Source of the DNA: Palsa-504 sp963822765 | GTDB lineage: Bacteria > Actinomycetota > Actinomycetes > Streptosporangiales > Streptosporangiaceae | NCBI GenBank assembly: GCA_963822765.1 | Contig: CAWGJL010000023.1 | Span: forward strand, 62,001-126,000 | DNA: 64,000 nt | Direction: 5' to 3' | Part shown: piece by piece, positions 8,636-19,120 of the stretch | Layout: each line of letters opens with the position of its first letter | Numbering within the stretch: position 1 is the first letter of the stretch | Notes under the pieces: model-generated | What the model was told of the DNA's origin: nothing | Database searches by the model: none | The model's input: only the letters and a program-made list of their open reading frames with translations | Program-made: the position numbers and the translations under genes

Positions 8636-9613
8636 GTGCCGGCGCGGGCGTGGCTGTGGCTGACCGTGGGGCTGACCGGCGGGGCGTTCGGGGTCGCGGT
8701 GGCGCTGGCACCGCCGGCCTCCGCGGCACCTGGCCGGGGGCTGGCCTGGGTGCTGTTCGCCGGTTCGTCGGTGCACGTGGCCTCGACCGGATGGCTGTAC
8801 ACGCTCGGTGACGTGCGGTCGTACGCGGCCAGCAAGCCGCTGCGCTTCTGGTGGGTCCCGGCCGCCCTGGTGCTGTCGGGCGCGCTGGCCGCCGCGGTGC
8901 TCTCGCCGGCCAGCTTGACCTGGCTGCTGCTGCCGTTCTTCGGCTGGCAGTTCTTCCACTTCGCCAAGCAGAATCTGGGTATGGTCGCGCTCGCCGCGTC
9001 CTGCGCCCGCGTGCCGTCGCCGCGAGCCGCCGAACGCCGGACGCTGCTGGCCGCCGGCCTGGCCGGCACCGGCGGGCTCGTCGCGCATCCGGCGCTTCTG
9101 CAGCTGCGAGTCGATACCCGGCTGGCGGGGCTGTTCGGTGTGGCGGCGATCGGGTTCGCGGCGGCCGTCGTGGCCGGCGTGGCGCTGCTGGTGCGGCGGC
9201 CGGCCGCACACCGGCCGGCCGGGTTCAGCGTGATGTACCTGATGGCGCTGCTGTTCTCCCTCCCGGTGTTCGTTTTCGGCTCGCCGTACGCGGCCGTGAG
9301 CGGGATGACCGTCGCCCACGGAATGCAGTACCTACTGCTGGTGGGCCTGGTCGCGGCGGGCAGCGGCGCCCGCCTGGCCCGGCTGGCCGCGCTGTGCAAC
9401 GTGGCGCTGCTCGGCGGCGTCGCCCTGGAGCAGGCCTCGCACCTGCATGGCGCGGGACCCGCGGAGCGGTGGCTGTTCGGCGCCTACCTCGGCGCGGTCA
9501 TGGCGCACTTCGTGATCGACGCGGGGCTGTGGCGGCTGCGGGATCCGGTTCCCCGCGCGTTCCTGGCCCGGCGGGTGCCCTACCTCGTCCCGATGGATCG
9601 TCAGCCGATATAG
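8636..9613 (+). CDS. Polytopic membrane protein with conserved-looking histidines
   Basis: This is a 325-residue integral membrane protein with about eight hydrophobic helices, unbroken in one frame from GTG 8636. Charged or His residues lie in or next to helices: VHVASTGWLYTLGDVR (near 45), GWQFFHFAKQNLG (near 100), MTVAHGMQYLLLVGLVA (near 225) and MAHFVIDAGLWRLRDP (near 285). Repeated intramembrane His resembles metal-binding membrane oxygenases or desaturases, with a faint likeness to the Brp/Blh beta-carotene dioxygenase group. That is inference from pattern only, and the protein could equally be an unassigned transporter-like family. It forms a tight operon with the 59-aa protein, and a PadR regulator gene follows 10 bases later. 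Confidence 0.6.
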   Translation: MPARAWLWLTVGLTGGAFGVAVALAPPASAAPGRGLAWVLFAGSSVHVASTGWLYTLGDVRSYAASKPLRFWWVPAALVLSGALAAAVLSPASLTWLLLPFFGWQFFHFAKQNLGMVALAASCARVPSPRAAERRTLLAAGLAGTGGLVAHPALLQLRVDTRLAGLFGVAAIGFAAAVVAGVALLVRRPAAHRPAGFSVMYLMALLFSLPVFVFGSPYAAVSGMTVAHGMQYLLLVGLVAAGSGARLARLAALCNVALLGGVALEQASHLHGAGPAERWLFGAYLGAVMAHFVIDAGLWRLRDPVPRAFLARRVPYLVPMDRQPI

Positions 9614-9623
9614 GGTGACGACC

Positions 9624-9953
9624 ATGGCCAGAGAACTCGCCGGGTTCGGGCGGTATGCGGGGCCCGCCACGCTCATCCTGGCCAGCCTGGCCGGGGGCGC
9701 CAAGCACGGCTACGCGCTCACCAAGGACATCGAGTCGTTCGCCGGCGTCCGGCTGGCTCCCGGCACGCTGTATGAGGCGCTGACCCGGCTTCAGGGGCAG
9801 GGGCTGATCGAGGCGCTGGAAAGCCAGGACCGGCGGCGCCCGTACCAGCTCACCGCGGTCGGGGCGGAAGCGCTGCGAGCTCACCTGGACACCCAGCGCC
9901 GCGTCGCGGACCTGGGTTTGCGCCGCCTGGCCAGCCAGTGGGGCACGACGTGA
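9624..9953 (+). CDS. PadR-family transcriptional regulator
   Basis: A 109-residue winged-helix repressor. The PadR signature is LILASLAGGAKHGYALTKDI followed by LAPGTLYEALTRLQGQGLIE and RRPYQLTAVGAEALRAH, which spans the whole DNA-binding domain. The C-terminal dimerisation part is short. ATG 9624 is preferred over GTG 9615 because AGGGTGA lies at the right distance upstream. PadR proteins commonly control their own operon and an adjacent membrane protein or transporter. Here the next gene starts inside its stop codon (GTGA overlap). Confidence 0.88.
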   Translation: MARELAGFGRYAGPATLILASLAGGAKHGYALTKDIESFAGVRLAPGTLYEALTRLQGQGLIEALESQDRRRPYQLTAVGAEALRAHLDTQRRVADLGLRRLASQWGTT

Positions 9954-10996
9954 CCCGCACGCCGGCCCAGCGCACCGCGCGGCTGCTCCGCTGGTACCCC
10001 CGGGCGTGGCGGGCCCGCTACGGCGATGAGTTCACCGAGTTGCTCATCGCCGACATCACCGAACGTCCCCGGTCGTGGACGCGCGCCGCCGATGTGATGC
10101 GCGGCGGGATGACCGCGCGGATCGCCGGGGCCGGGCTGGGCGGCTGCCCGCTGGCGGACGGGACCGATCAGGCCAGCGCGAGCCTGGTGTCGCTCGCCTG
10201 CTGCGCGGCGGTCTTCCTCGGCCTGGGCGCGGCGATCTGGTCGCAGCTGACCATCGGCTGGCAATGGTCGCTGCCAGCTGCCCGGGCGACGACCGTGGCG
10301 ATGGTCATGCTGTCCGCCGCGATGCTCGCCTTCGCCGTCCTGGCGGCCGCCGCGGCGGTACCCGTGCTGTGGTGCGTGGCCGCGCGCAGATCGCGCCGCC
10401 TGGCGGCCCCGGTGCTGCTCACCGCGGCCGGGGCCGCGGTCATGTTCGTCGGCGCACGGCACTTCGGGAACGGCTGGCCGGGCACCGGGGGCCACGTCTG
10501 GGCGCGCCCGGGTCTGGTGCCGGGCGGGGTCGCGGCGTTCTACTGGGCGGCCACCCTCTCGGTTTCCGCCTACTGGGCCCATCCCGCCGCGCTGACGGCG
10601 TTCCCCGCGGCCGAGCTCGCCTGGATGGCGATCAGCCCGGTCGCGATGGGGTGCGTGGCGGCGGGCACGGCCATGACGATCCGCCGGGCCGGCCTGCCGG
10701 CCTCGGTGCTCAGGTACGAGATCAGGCTGGGCGTCGCGGCCTGCGCCACCATGGTCGTGTTCCTCAGCGGCTGCTGCGCGTGGCTGATCGACGGCGGCCC
10801 CGGACCGCGGAACCTGTTCCACGCCGGCGCCATCGACATCGTCGCGGCGGCGGTCATGGCGGTCGCTTTCGCCGTCGCGCAGCAGGCCGTACGCCAGGCG
10901 CGGCAGCGGGGTCACGTCGGTCACGCGCTAGGACATTGCGGGGGTTGGTACGGGGCGGTCGGTTACCGGGCGGGCCGGAGGGGGGGGACAATGTGA
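9950..10996 (+). CDS. Membrane protein co-encoded with PadR
   Basis: 348 residues from GTG 9950, overlapping the padR stop by four bases. The N-terminus has the RWYPRAWRARYGDEFTELL motif found in actinobacterial membrane proteins that travel with PadR regulators. It is followed by about seven or eight membrane helices (for example near residues 80-100, 120-145, 155-170, 240-260, 290-325). No transporter or enzyme motif was seen. The context suggests that PadR senses or controls this protein, as in other PadR/permease-prefix pairs. Confidence 0.75.
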   Translation: MTRTPAQRTARLLRWYPRAWRARYGDEFTELLIADITERPRSWTRAADVMRGGMTARIAGAGLGGCPLADGTDQASASLVSLACCAAVFLGLGAAIWSQLTIGWQWSLPAARATTVAMVMLSAAMLAFAVLAAAAAVPVLWCVAARRSRRLAAPVLLTAAGAAVMFVGARHFGNGWPGTGGHVWARPGLVPGGVAAFYWAATLSVSAYWAHPAALTAFPAAELAWMAISPVAMGCVAAGTAMTIRRAGLPASVLRYEIRLGVAACATMVVFLSGCCAWLIDGGPGPRNLFHAGAIDIVAAAVMAVAFAVAQQAVRQARQRGHVGHALGHCGGWYGAVGYRAGRRGGTM

Positions 10997-11851
10997 GGGT
11001 GCCTTCGGATGCCCTGCGGCCGGTGACCCTCGCCGAGTTGGTGGCGACGCTGTCGCTGGTGGCCGACCTCGGGATGGGACGCCCGATGGAACGGGTGCTG
11101 CGCCAGACCGTGGTCGCCATGCGGCTGGGGGCGGCGGCCGGGGTGGACCGGGCGGCCTGCTCGGCCGCGTACTACGCGTCGCTGCTGACCTGGGTGGGCT
11201 GTGCCGTCGACACGGCCGAGGTGGCCGCGCTGTTCGGTGACGAGACGGAGTTCTACGCCGACACGCGCGACGGGGACCTGGGCGGGGTCAGCCTGGCGGT
11301 CTTCGTGGCCCGTCATCTCGGCCGCGGCAAGTCGGGTTTCCACCGGATCGGGATGGTCGGGAAATTCCTGGCCTCGGCGGGCCGGTCGGTGCAGCAGGTG
11401 ATGCAGGCGCACTGCCAGGAGGCCAGCGATCTGGCCGGGTGGCTGGAGCTCGGCCCCGCGGTGGGCGAGCCGCTGCTGCAAGCCTTCGAACGGTGGGACG
11501 GGGAGGGGCGTGCCCGGGCTGACCGGCGCCGACGGCCTGGCTCCCGCCATCCGCCTGGTCCACCTGGCCGACAGCATCGAGGCGTTCCACCACGCCGGCG
11601 GGGCCGAAGCCGCGGTGCACGTGGCCCGCGAGCGACGGGGCACGCAGTTCGATCCGGCGTTGGTCGACTGCGGCGCGGACTGCGTGGTGTTCGACTTCGC
11701 GACCGGAGAACTGGTGCCCGACCGCTCGTACTTCGGGCACGTGACCCCGGGATCGGGCAAGGATGTCGAGGCCCTGACCGAGGCTGAGTTCGAGGCCCGG
11801 CTCGCGGCGTGCCGGGCCGTGCGAGTCGTGCTTCGCAGGCACCACCCGTGA
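10993..11851 (+). pseudogene. HD-GYP-like phosphohydrolase-type regulator, one frameshift, unusual C-terminus
   Basis: GTG 10993 overlaps the previous stop. The protein shows LSLVADLGMGRPMERVLRQT, then AAYYASLLTWVGCAVDTAEV and LQAFERWDGEGVPG, the order seen in actinobacterial HD-GYP-type proteins. The expected metal-binding HD pair is not present at SLLTWVGC, so it may be a degenerate, non-catalytic member. One extra G near 11510 breaks the frame between GEG and VPG. After FDPALVDC, where family members continue with His-rich sequence, the protein ends with an unrelated tail (YFGHVTPGSGKDVEALTEAE...RRHHP), suggesting a recombination junction near 11675. Confidence 0.65.
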
Positions 11852-12016
11852 GGCGCGGGCGTTCACCTGGGGTACATTTCGAATCAGCTGAGCTCGTCGC
11901 GGTGACCGTGTGACCGGTAGCGGCGGGCCAGCAAAGACGGGTCGTCACCCTGGCCATGCCAGTGCCCGTACCAGGCTCACTGGAGCGCTCCTGCACCCGA
12001 TCGAAGGGCCGCGCCG

Positions 12017-12892
12017 ATGAAGCTGCCTCCTGTTGAGTACGAGGCGCCGACGACCGTTGCTGACGCTATCGACTTGCTGGCTGAGCACGAAGACGAGGCG
12101 AGCGTGCTGGCCGGCGGCCAGAGCCTGATACCGCTGCTGGCGCTGCGGCTGGCCCGCCCGGCGGTGCTCATCGACATCAACGGCATCGATGAGCTGTCCG
12201 GGGTGTCGGCGACAGACGGCTGGGTGGCGATCGGCGCCATGACGCGGGAGTACGTGGCCGAGGAATCCGAGACCGTCGCCGGTGCCGTGCCGCTGCTGGC
12301 GGCCGCGCTGCCCTTCATCGGTCATGAGGCCATCCGCAGCCGCGGCACGATAGGAGGCAGCCTGGCGCATGCCGATCCGGCCGCCGAGTTGCCGGCCGTG
12401 GCCCGGGCGCTCGATGCCGAGTTCGTGGTGCGCGGCCCGTCGGGGAGCGGGTGATCCCGGCGGCGCAGTGGTTCGAGGGTTATCTCACCACGTCACGCCG
12501 TCCTGACGAGCTGCTCCTGCGAGGTGCGGTTCCCGGCCGCGGCAAAGGGCACGGGGGTGAGCTTCCAGGAGGTCGCCCGGCGCCACGGTGACTTCGCGAT
12601 CGTCGGCCTGGCGGTGTCACTGGTGCTCTCCGGCGGGGTGATCAGCGATGCCCGGCTGGCGTTCGCCGGCGTTTCCGACGTGCCGGTCCGGGCCGCCGCC
12701 GCGGAGGATCTGCTGGCCGGCGAGCGGCCGTCGGCGGAGCTGTTCGACGAGGCGGCCCGCCGCGCGACCGGCGATATCGACCCGCCGGCCGACCTGCACG
12801 GGTCGTCGGACTACCGGAAGACGGTCGCGGCCGCTCTCGTGCGCCGCGGCCTGCGAGCAGCTGCGGACAACGCCGCGAGAGGCAGTGACTGA
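12017..12892 (+). pseudogene. Molybdenum hydroxylase FAD subunit (CoxM-like), frameshifted
   Basis: This is the FAD-binding medium subunit of a CO-dehydrogenase / xanthine-dehydrogenase-type enzyme, which passes electrons from the Fe-S subunit to an acceptor. It starts MKLPPVEYEAPTTVADAIDL. The FAD-binding signatures are VLAGGQSLIPLLALRLA (near 35) and SRGTIGGSLAHADPAAELPA (near 115). The C-terminal CO_deh_flav_C domain includes ARRHGDFAIVGLAVSLVLSG. Two single-base frame changes, near 12447 (a missing G) and near 12528, divide it. The next gene overlaps its stop (TGATG), so coxM, coxS and coxL form one operon in that order. Confidence 0.8.
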
Positions 12893-13358
12893 TGGCGGAC
12901 ATCACCCTGACGGGTCAACGGCGCGACGCGCACGGGTTCGCCGGAGGCGCGCAAGACGCTGGCGGACTTCCTGCGCGATGACCTCGATCTCACCGGCACC
13001 CACGTCGGCTGCGAGCACGGGGTCTGCGGCGCGTGCACGGTCATCGTCGACGGCCGGGCGGTGCGCTCGTGCCTGATGCTGGCGGTCCAGGCCGCCGGCC
13101 GCGAGGTAACGACCATCGAGGGGCTGGCGCGCGGACGGCGGGCTGGGCCCGCTGCAGCAGGCGATGTGGGATTCGCATAGCTTCCAGTGCGGTTTCTGCA
13201 CGCCGGGGTTTGTCATGCAGGCCACCGCGTTCCTCCGCGACCACCCCGACGCCGGCGAGCAGCAGATCCGCGAGGCGCTGTCCGGCAACATCTGCCGGTG
13301 CACCGGCTACCAGAGCATCATCGACGGCGTCCTGCTGGCCGCCGAGCGCGAACCGTGA
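12892..13358 (+). pseudogene. Molybdenum hydroxylase 2Fe-2S subunit (CoxS-like), frameshifted
   Basis: This small iron-sulfur subunit carries two [2Fe-2S] clusters. The plant-ferredoxin-type cluster is bound by CEHGVCGACTVIVDG with a later C in RSCLML. The second is bound by QCGFCTPGF and NICRCTGYQS. All eight cysteines are present. ATG 12892 overlaps the coxM stop. Extra bases near 12923 (ACG-G-GTCAAC) and 13133 (CGC-G-GACGGC) break the frame. Corrected length is about 154 residues, normal for the family. Confidence 0.82.
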
Positions 13359-13380
13359 GCGCTGAGGCGAGGGAGCGACG

Positions 13381-15739
13381 ATGGCAGAAATCGTGGCTGA
13401 GCGCTACACCGGCGCCAGCATCAAGCGTTCGGAGGACCCGCGCATCCTGACCGGCGCGGGCCGGTACGTCGACGACATCAAGCTGCCCGGGATGCTGCAC
13501 GCCGCGTTCGTGCGCTCGCCGCTGGCGCACGCCCGCGTGCTCTCGGTCGATGCCTCGGCCGCGCGGGCGCTGCCCGGAGTGGTCGCGGTGCTCACCGGAG
13601 CGGACCTGGAAGCGATGACGGTCCCGGGGCCGGACGCGCTGATGGCCCTCATGGGCTGGGCGGGGCCCACCCCGGAGTTCACCCTGCTGGCCACGGACAA
13701 GGTGCGATTGGTCGGCGATCCCGGTGGCGGTCGTCATCGCCGAGAGCCGTTACCTGGCCGAGGACGGCTGCGAGCTGGTGGAGGTCGAGTATGACGACCT
13801 GCCTCCGGTCATGAATGCCGCCTTCGCGCTCGACCCGGGCAGCCCGCCGCTGTTCGCCAACCTGGGTGACAACATCGCCCGCCCGCACTCGCGCAACGAG
13901 TTCGGCGACGTCGCCGGCACGTTCGCGCAGCGCCGATCGCGTTATCGACTTCCACATCGACGTGCACCGGCACCAGAACGTGCCCATGGAGGGACGCGGC
14001 TGCGTCGCGAGCTACGACGCCGACCCGGGTGTCATGACGGTCTACGCGGCCACGCAAAGCGTGCACATCACCAGGATCGCTGTCGCCACGCGCCTCGGTA
14101 TCGAGCAGGACAAGGTGCGCGTCCTGGCCGGCGATATCGGCGGGTCGTTCGGCCTGAAGATCGGCGCGTCACGCGAAGAGCTCGCCGTGGCCGCCGCCTC
14201 GCGTGCTGTCGGCCGGCCGGTCAAGTGGGTCGAGGACCGCGGCGAGAACCTCACCGCGTCGGGGCAGGCGCGCGAGGAGAGCTTCGACGTCCGGGCCGCG
14301 GTCAGCAACGACGGCGACCTGCTCGGGCTGGACGTGAAGATGGTCATCGACACCGGCTCATACCCGGGCATGGGCACGATGGTCCCGGACATCATGCAGG
14401 CGATGCTGCCCGGTCCGTACAAGCTCGCGGCGCTGGGTTTCGAGTCCACCGCGGCGATCACGAACAAGGCATCGTACGTCGCCTACCGCGGGCCGTGGGC
14501 GTCCGAGACGTTCGTGCGGGAACGCGTCCTGGACCTCATCGCGAAAGATCTCGGCCTCGATCCGGTCGAGATCCGGCTGCGTAACGTCGCCCCGCGCACC
14601 GATCCGCCGGCCATGATGATCACCGGGCGTCCGCTGGCGGGAGTCACGACGAAGGAGTCACTGGAGCGGGTCGCCCAGCTCGTGGACCTGCCCGCGTTCC
14701 GGCGCCGCCAGGCTGCAGGCCCGGGCGCAGGGCCGCTACCTCGGCATCGGCGTGGCCACGTTCATCGAGGCCGCTCCGGGCCCGCGCTCGGCGGAGGGGC
14801 CCGAGCGGCCCGCTGGGCACCGAGTCCATGCGCCTGCGGCTCGACGAAGACGGCATCGTCGCGCTGTTCACCGGCCAGATGCCGCACGGCCAGAGCCACC
14901 AGACGACCCTGGCCCAGATCGCCGCCGACGAGTTCGGCGTGCCGTTCGAGCAGGTTCGCGTCGTGGTCGGCGACAGCGACGTCGTCCCGTTCGGGCTGAC
15001 CGGCGGCAGCCGGTCGGCCACCATGACCGGAGGCGTGGCGCTGCACGGCGCCCGGCAGCTCAAGGCCAAGGTGCTCGATTTCGCGGCGCATCTCATGGAG
15101 GCCAGCGCGCAGGACCTCCTGATCACCGACGGCAATGTCTGGGTGCGCGGCGACCCGGCGAGCGCGATCACCGTGAGCGAGGTCGCGCGGCGTGCGGCAT
15201 CGGGGCAGTTCGGCGCCGACGTGGACGCCAAGCTCGAGGTCGAGGCCACGTTCGACGGCGGCGAAGGCGGCTGGTCCGGCGGCACGCACTGCGCGATCGT
15301 GGACGTCGACGTCGAGACCGGCCTGGTGAAGGTGGAGCGGTACGTCGCCGTCGAGGACTGCGGCGCACTCATCAACCCCGCCGTCGTCGAGGGCCAGATC
15401 CGGGGCGGCGTCGCGCAGGGCATCGGCGCGGTGCTGCTCGAACGATCGGCGTACGGCGAGGACGGCAGCTTCCAGTCAGCCACGTTCATGGACTACCTGA
15501 TGCCGACCGCCTGTGACATTCCCCGCATCGAGATCGAGCACCTGGAGACCGTGCCGCTCGACGCCGACGTCAACTTCCGCGGCGTGGGCGAAGGCGGCAT
15601 GATCGTCGCGCCGCCCACGGTGGTGAACGCGATCGAGGACGCCCTGTCACCCTTCGGCGTGCGGATCTACGAGCAGCACCTGCCTCCGGCCCGCATCCTG
15701 GAACTCATCGCCGCCGCGGACCCGGGTCGCCGCGGCTAA
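13381..15739 (+). pseudogene. Molybdenum hydroxylase large subunit (CoxL/XdhA-like), frameshifted
   Basis: This is the molybdopterin-cytosine-dinucleotide-binding catalytic subunit. It starts MAEIVAERYTGASIKRSEDP and continues with GRYVDDIKLPGMLHAAFVRS, GDIGGSFGLKIGASREELAV, the active-site loop region VAYRGPWASETFVRERVLDL, GQMPHGQSHQTTLAQIAADE, and NFRGVGEGGMIVAPPTVVNA with the conserved glutamate. The loop reads AYRGPW, neither the AYRCSFR of true form I CO dehydrogenase nor the usual AYRGAGR of form II. The substrate is therefore unknown and CO oxidation is unlikely. Single-base frame changes lie near 13722, 13932, 14710 and 14795. Corrected length is about 785 residues. Confidence 0.8.
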
Positions 15740-15900
15740 GCACCCCGGCAGCCGCTCGGTGCGTGGTCGCCGTGTGCAGACATCGTGGAGACCATGCGGA
15801 GATTGCGGATCTGCTCGTCCTGGCCCCGGTCCGGCGGCTCGCGGCCGAGGTCAGGGCGCCGTTGCCGGGGCTAACCTGAGGCCCTGGAGGCCTCGTCGAC

Positions 15901-18900
15901 ATGCTGCACGTGTCCCTCTTGGGGGAACAGGCCATCACCGAGGACGGGACCAGCGTTCAGGTGCGGTCATCGCGCGCGCTTGCTCTCGTCGCGTTCCTGG
16001 CTGCCCGGGCCGGGCAGCCGCAGTCCCGGCAGCGGATCGCGGGAGTGTTCTGGCCGGAGTCGACGGACGCGCAGGCGCTCACCAACCTGCGCCGCGAGCT
16101 GCATCATCTGCGGCAGATCCTGGGCGGGGAGAGCTCGCTGGTGGTGACGGCCCGGGAGCTGTGCTGGCGGGACACCGATACCTGCCGCGTCGACCTGCGG
16201 GTCTTTGCCGCCGCCCGGTCGGCGGCGCGGCGGCGGCCGCGGCCGGAGATGACGCGGGCGTGCTGGTGCACGCGGCCGCGGCGATGGCGTGCTACAAGGG
16301 TGATCTGCTGCCCGGCGGTTACGACGAGTGGCTGCTCGACGCGCGGTCAGAGCTCGACCGGCAGTGCGCCGACGTGTGTGACCTGCTCGGCGCCGCCCGG
16401 GCGCGGGCCGGTGACCTGCCCGGCGCGGTGCAGGCGGCGCGGCGCCGGATCGAGCTGCAGCCGCTTGAGGAGATCGGCTACCGCACGTTGATGCAGCTGC
16501 AAGCCGACCTGGGTGACCGGGCCGGCGCGGTCAGCACGTACCACCACTGCGCTTCGGTGCTGGAACGTGAGCTCGGCGTGATCCCGGACCCGGTGACGCG
16601 GCAGGCCTTCCAGCGGCTGATCGCCGACGGCGCGCCGGACGGCGCGAGACGCCCGGCCGTCCAGCCCGCCCCGGCCGCTCCGGGCGTCGCGGCGGCCCGG
16701 CTGGTCGGCCGCGCGCAGGAGCTCGCGCGGCTCGCGCGAGCTGTGGCGCAAGGCCGCGGCCGGAACAGCCCGGGCTGGTCCTGATCCGCGGCGGCGCCGG
16801 GGTCGGCAAGAGCCGTATCGCGGCCGAGGTGGCCGACGATGGCCGGGCTGGGCGGCGCGGTGGTGGCCAGCAGCCAGTGCTTCGGCGCGTCCGGGCCGGC
16901 TGGCGCTGGCGCCGGTGGCGGATTGGCTGCGCACCCGGCCGTCCTGGCGGCTTCGGCGGCGCTCGACCCGGTCTGGCGGGCCGAGGTCGAGCAGGCTGCT
17001 GCCGGCCGAGGGACGCGAGGAACGCGGCGCGGGCTCCCGGGCCATGGTGGACGCGTGGCAGCGCCACCGGTTCTTCGAAGGCCTGGCCCGGGCGCTGATG
17101 GCGGTCGGCCGGCCGATGCTGCTGGTGCTGGACAACGTGCAGTGGTGTGACCAGGAGACGCTGGCATTCATCACGTTTTTCCTGGGCCTGGCCGCGGACA
17201 CGCCGGTGCTGGTGGCCGGCACCTGGCGCGACGACGGCCTCGACGACGACCCGGAGCTGGCGGAGTGGACGGTCCGGATGCGGGCCACCGGGCGGCTGAC
17301 CGAGCTTTCCCTCAGCCCGCTGGACGCCGCCGGATACGGCGCGGCTCGCTGAGGCGATCTCCGGCGTGCCGCTGCCCGAACCCGACGCCGACCTGCTGCA
17401 GGCCACGACCGGCGGTTTCCCGCTGTACGTCATCGAGGCCATGCGCGGCCGGGCCGACTCCGGCAGCACCCCGCTGCCGGCCGGCGATCTGGCGGGCGTG
17501 CTGCGCAACCGGCTCGAGCAGGCGTCGGCGACGGCCCGCGAGATCGCCGGGCTGGCGGCGGCGGTGGGCGCGCGACTTCACCCTCGACCTGCTCACCGAG
17601 GCGAGCGACCTGGACGCCGATGCGGTCGTGGGAGCGGTCGACGAGCTGTGGCGGCGGAGGATCATGCGCGAGTACCGCGACGGCTACGACTTCTCCCACG
17701 ACCTGCTCCGCGAGACGGCATACGAGCAGGTGAGCCCGCCGAAGCGCTGGCTGCTGCACCGCCGGGTCGCGCAGGCGCTGGAGCTGCTGCACCCGATGAC
17801 ATCGACGTCGTCTCGGCGCAACTCGCCGAGCAGTACGCCCGCGGCGGCCGGCCTGACGCGGGCGGTGGCCTACTACCGCCGGGCCGCCGAGGTCGCCGCC
17901 GGCCAGGTTCGCGCACGTCGACGGCGATCCGGATGCACACCGAGGCGCTGACGATCGTGCGCAACCTGCCGGAGAGCAGGGACCGGGACCGGCAGGAGCT
18001 CGACGATCCTCGAGGCGATGGCGGCGCCGCTCACCGCCAGCTTCGGCTACTCCTCGCCGCAGCTGGAGCAGCGCTCGAACGCTCGATGGCCCTGGCCGAG
18101 ACGCTGGGCCGCAAGGACTCGATGCTCGACCGGCCTGTTCGCGCTCTGGATGACGCAGTTCGTGCAGGGGCGGGCGCTCGAGAGCTATCAGCCGGGCCAC
18201 GCGAGCGCTGGCGCTGGTCGACCCCGGCTCCGAGCCGGGCGGCCCGGCTCACTTCGGCGTCGGCGGGTCGGCCGTGACGCTGGGCAAGCCCGCCGAGGCG
18301 ATGGAACACTTCGAGCACGCTGCCAAGCTGACCAGCGCGGCGTCCGGCCCTGACGCATCGGCACCCGGGCCGACGTCCACGGCGAGGCGTTCGCCGCGCA
18401 CGCCCACTGGCTGCTCGGCCGGGACGACGAGGCCCGGTCCAGCTGGCAGGGCGCCGTCGGCCTGGCCCGGTCCGCTGGAGCACCCGTACAGCCTGGCGGT
18501 CGCGCTGGCGTACGGCGCGATGACGTAGCAGATGCGCGGCGACGTGCCGGGCCTCCGGGCACGCGTCGCCGAGCTGCGCGACCTGTGCGAGCGCCACGAC
18601 TTCGCCTACTACCGGGAGTGGGCGCTGATCCTGGATGGCTGGTCCCGGCCCGGCGGCGCCGGCCTCGACCGGGCGCAGGCAGGGCATCGACAACCTCAAG
18701 GCGGCGGGCTCGTTCGCGCGCATGCCGTACTGGCTGTCGCTGCTGGCCGATGTGCGGGAACGCGCACGCGAGACCCGCCGCCGCGCGGGCGACGCTCGAC
18801 GCCGCGCTGGCCGCCGGGCAGGCCCGCGACGACGTGTGGTGGCTGCCGGAGGTGATGCGGCTGCGAGCCGCCTACGAAGACGCCACCGGCCGCGTGTCCA

Positions 18901-19071
18901 AGGCTGCGTTCGGCGGCGCAGATGGCCGGCCGCGCACGGCAGCGTCGCGCTGCTCCGGCGCTGCGAGCGCGACCTGGCCGCGCTGCCGCTGGCCGGCGTT
19001 CGCCAGCGTTCGCCGGGTTCGCTGAGGCGAGCGCGCGGCCGCGAACGCTGTGCGAACGGTCCGCTTCCTAG
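15901..19071 (+). pseudogene. SARP/AfsR-like ATPase transcriptional regulator, many frameshifts
   Basis: A large cytoplasmic regulator. The N-terminal winged-helix starts MLHVSLLGEQAITEDG with SSRALALVAFLAARAGQPQS. A bacterial transcriptional activator domain (BTAD) follows with IELQPLEEIGYRTLMQLQAD and ASVLERELGVIPDPVTRQAF. The NTPase has Walker A RGGAGVGKSRIAAEVA (near 16795) and Walker B MLLVLDNVQWCD (near 17125). A helical/TPR-like C-terminus follows (YDFSHDLLRETAYEQVSPPK and more). At least ten frame changes lie between 16220 and 19020. It is directly upstream of the FAD oxidase in the same direction, so it may control it. SARP regulators usually switch on specialised metabolism. The exact end is uncertain (19025 or 19071). 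Confidence 0.72.
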
Positions 19072-19120
19072 CTTCGTGGTGCCCCGTCACGTCGGGGCAG
19101 TAAACCGGAAGGGGACCCGC

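Noticed and set aside
12017..15739. Annotation as aerobic CO dehydrogenase
   Set aside because: The active-site loop is not AYRCSFR, so only family-level naming is justified. The same applies to the second cluster.
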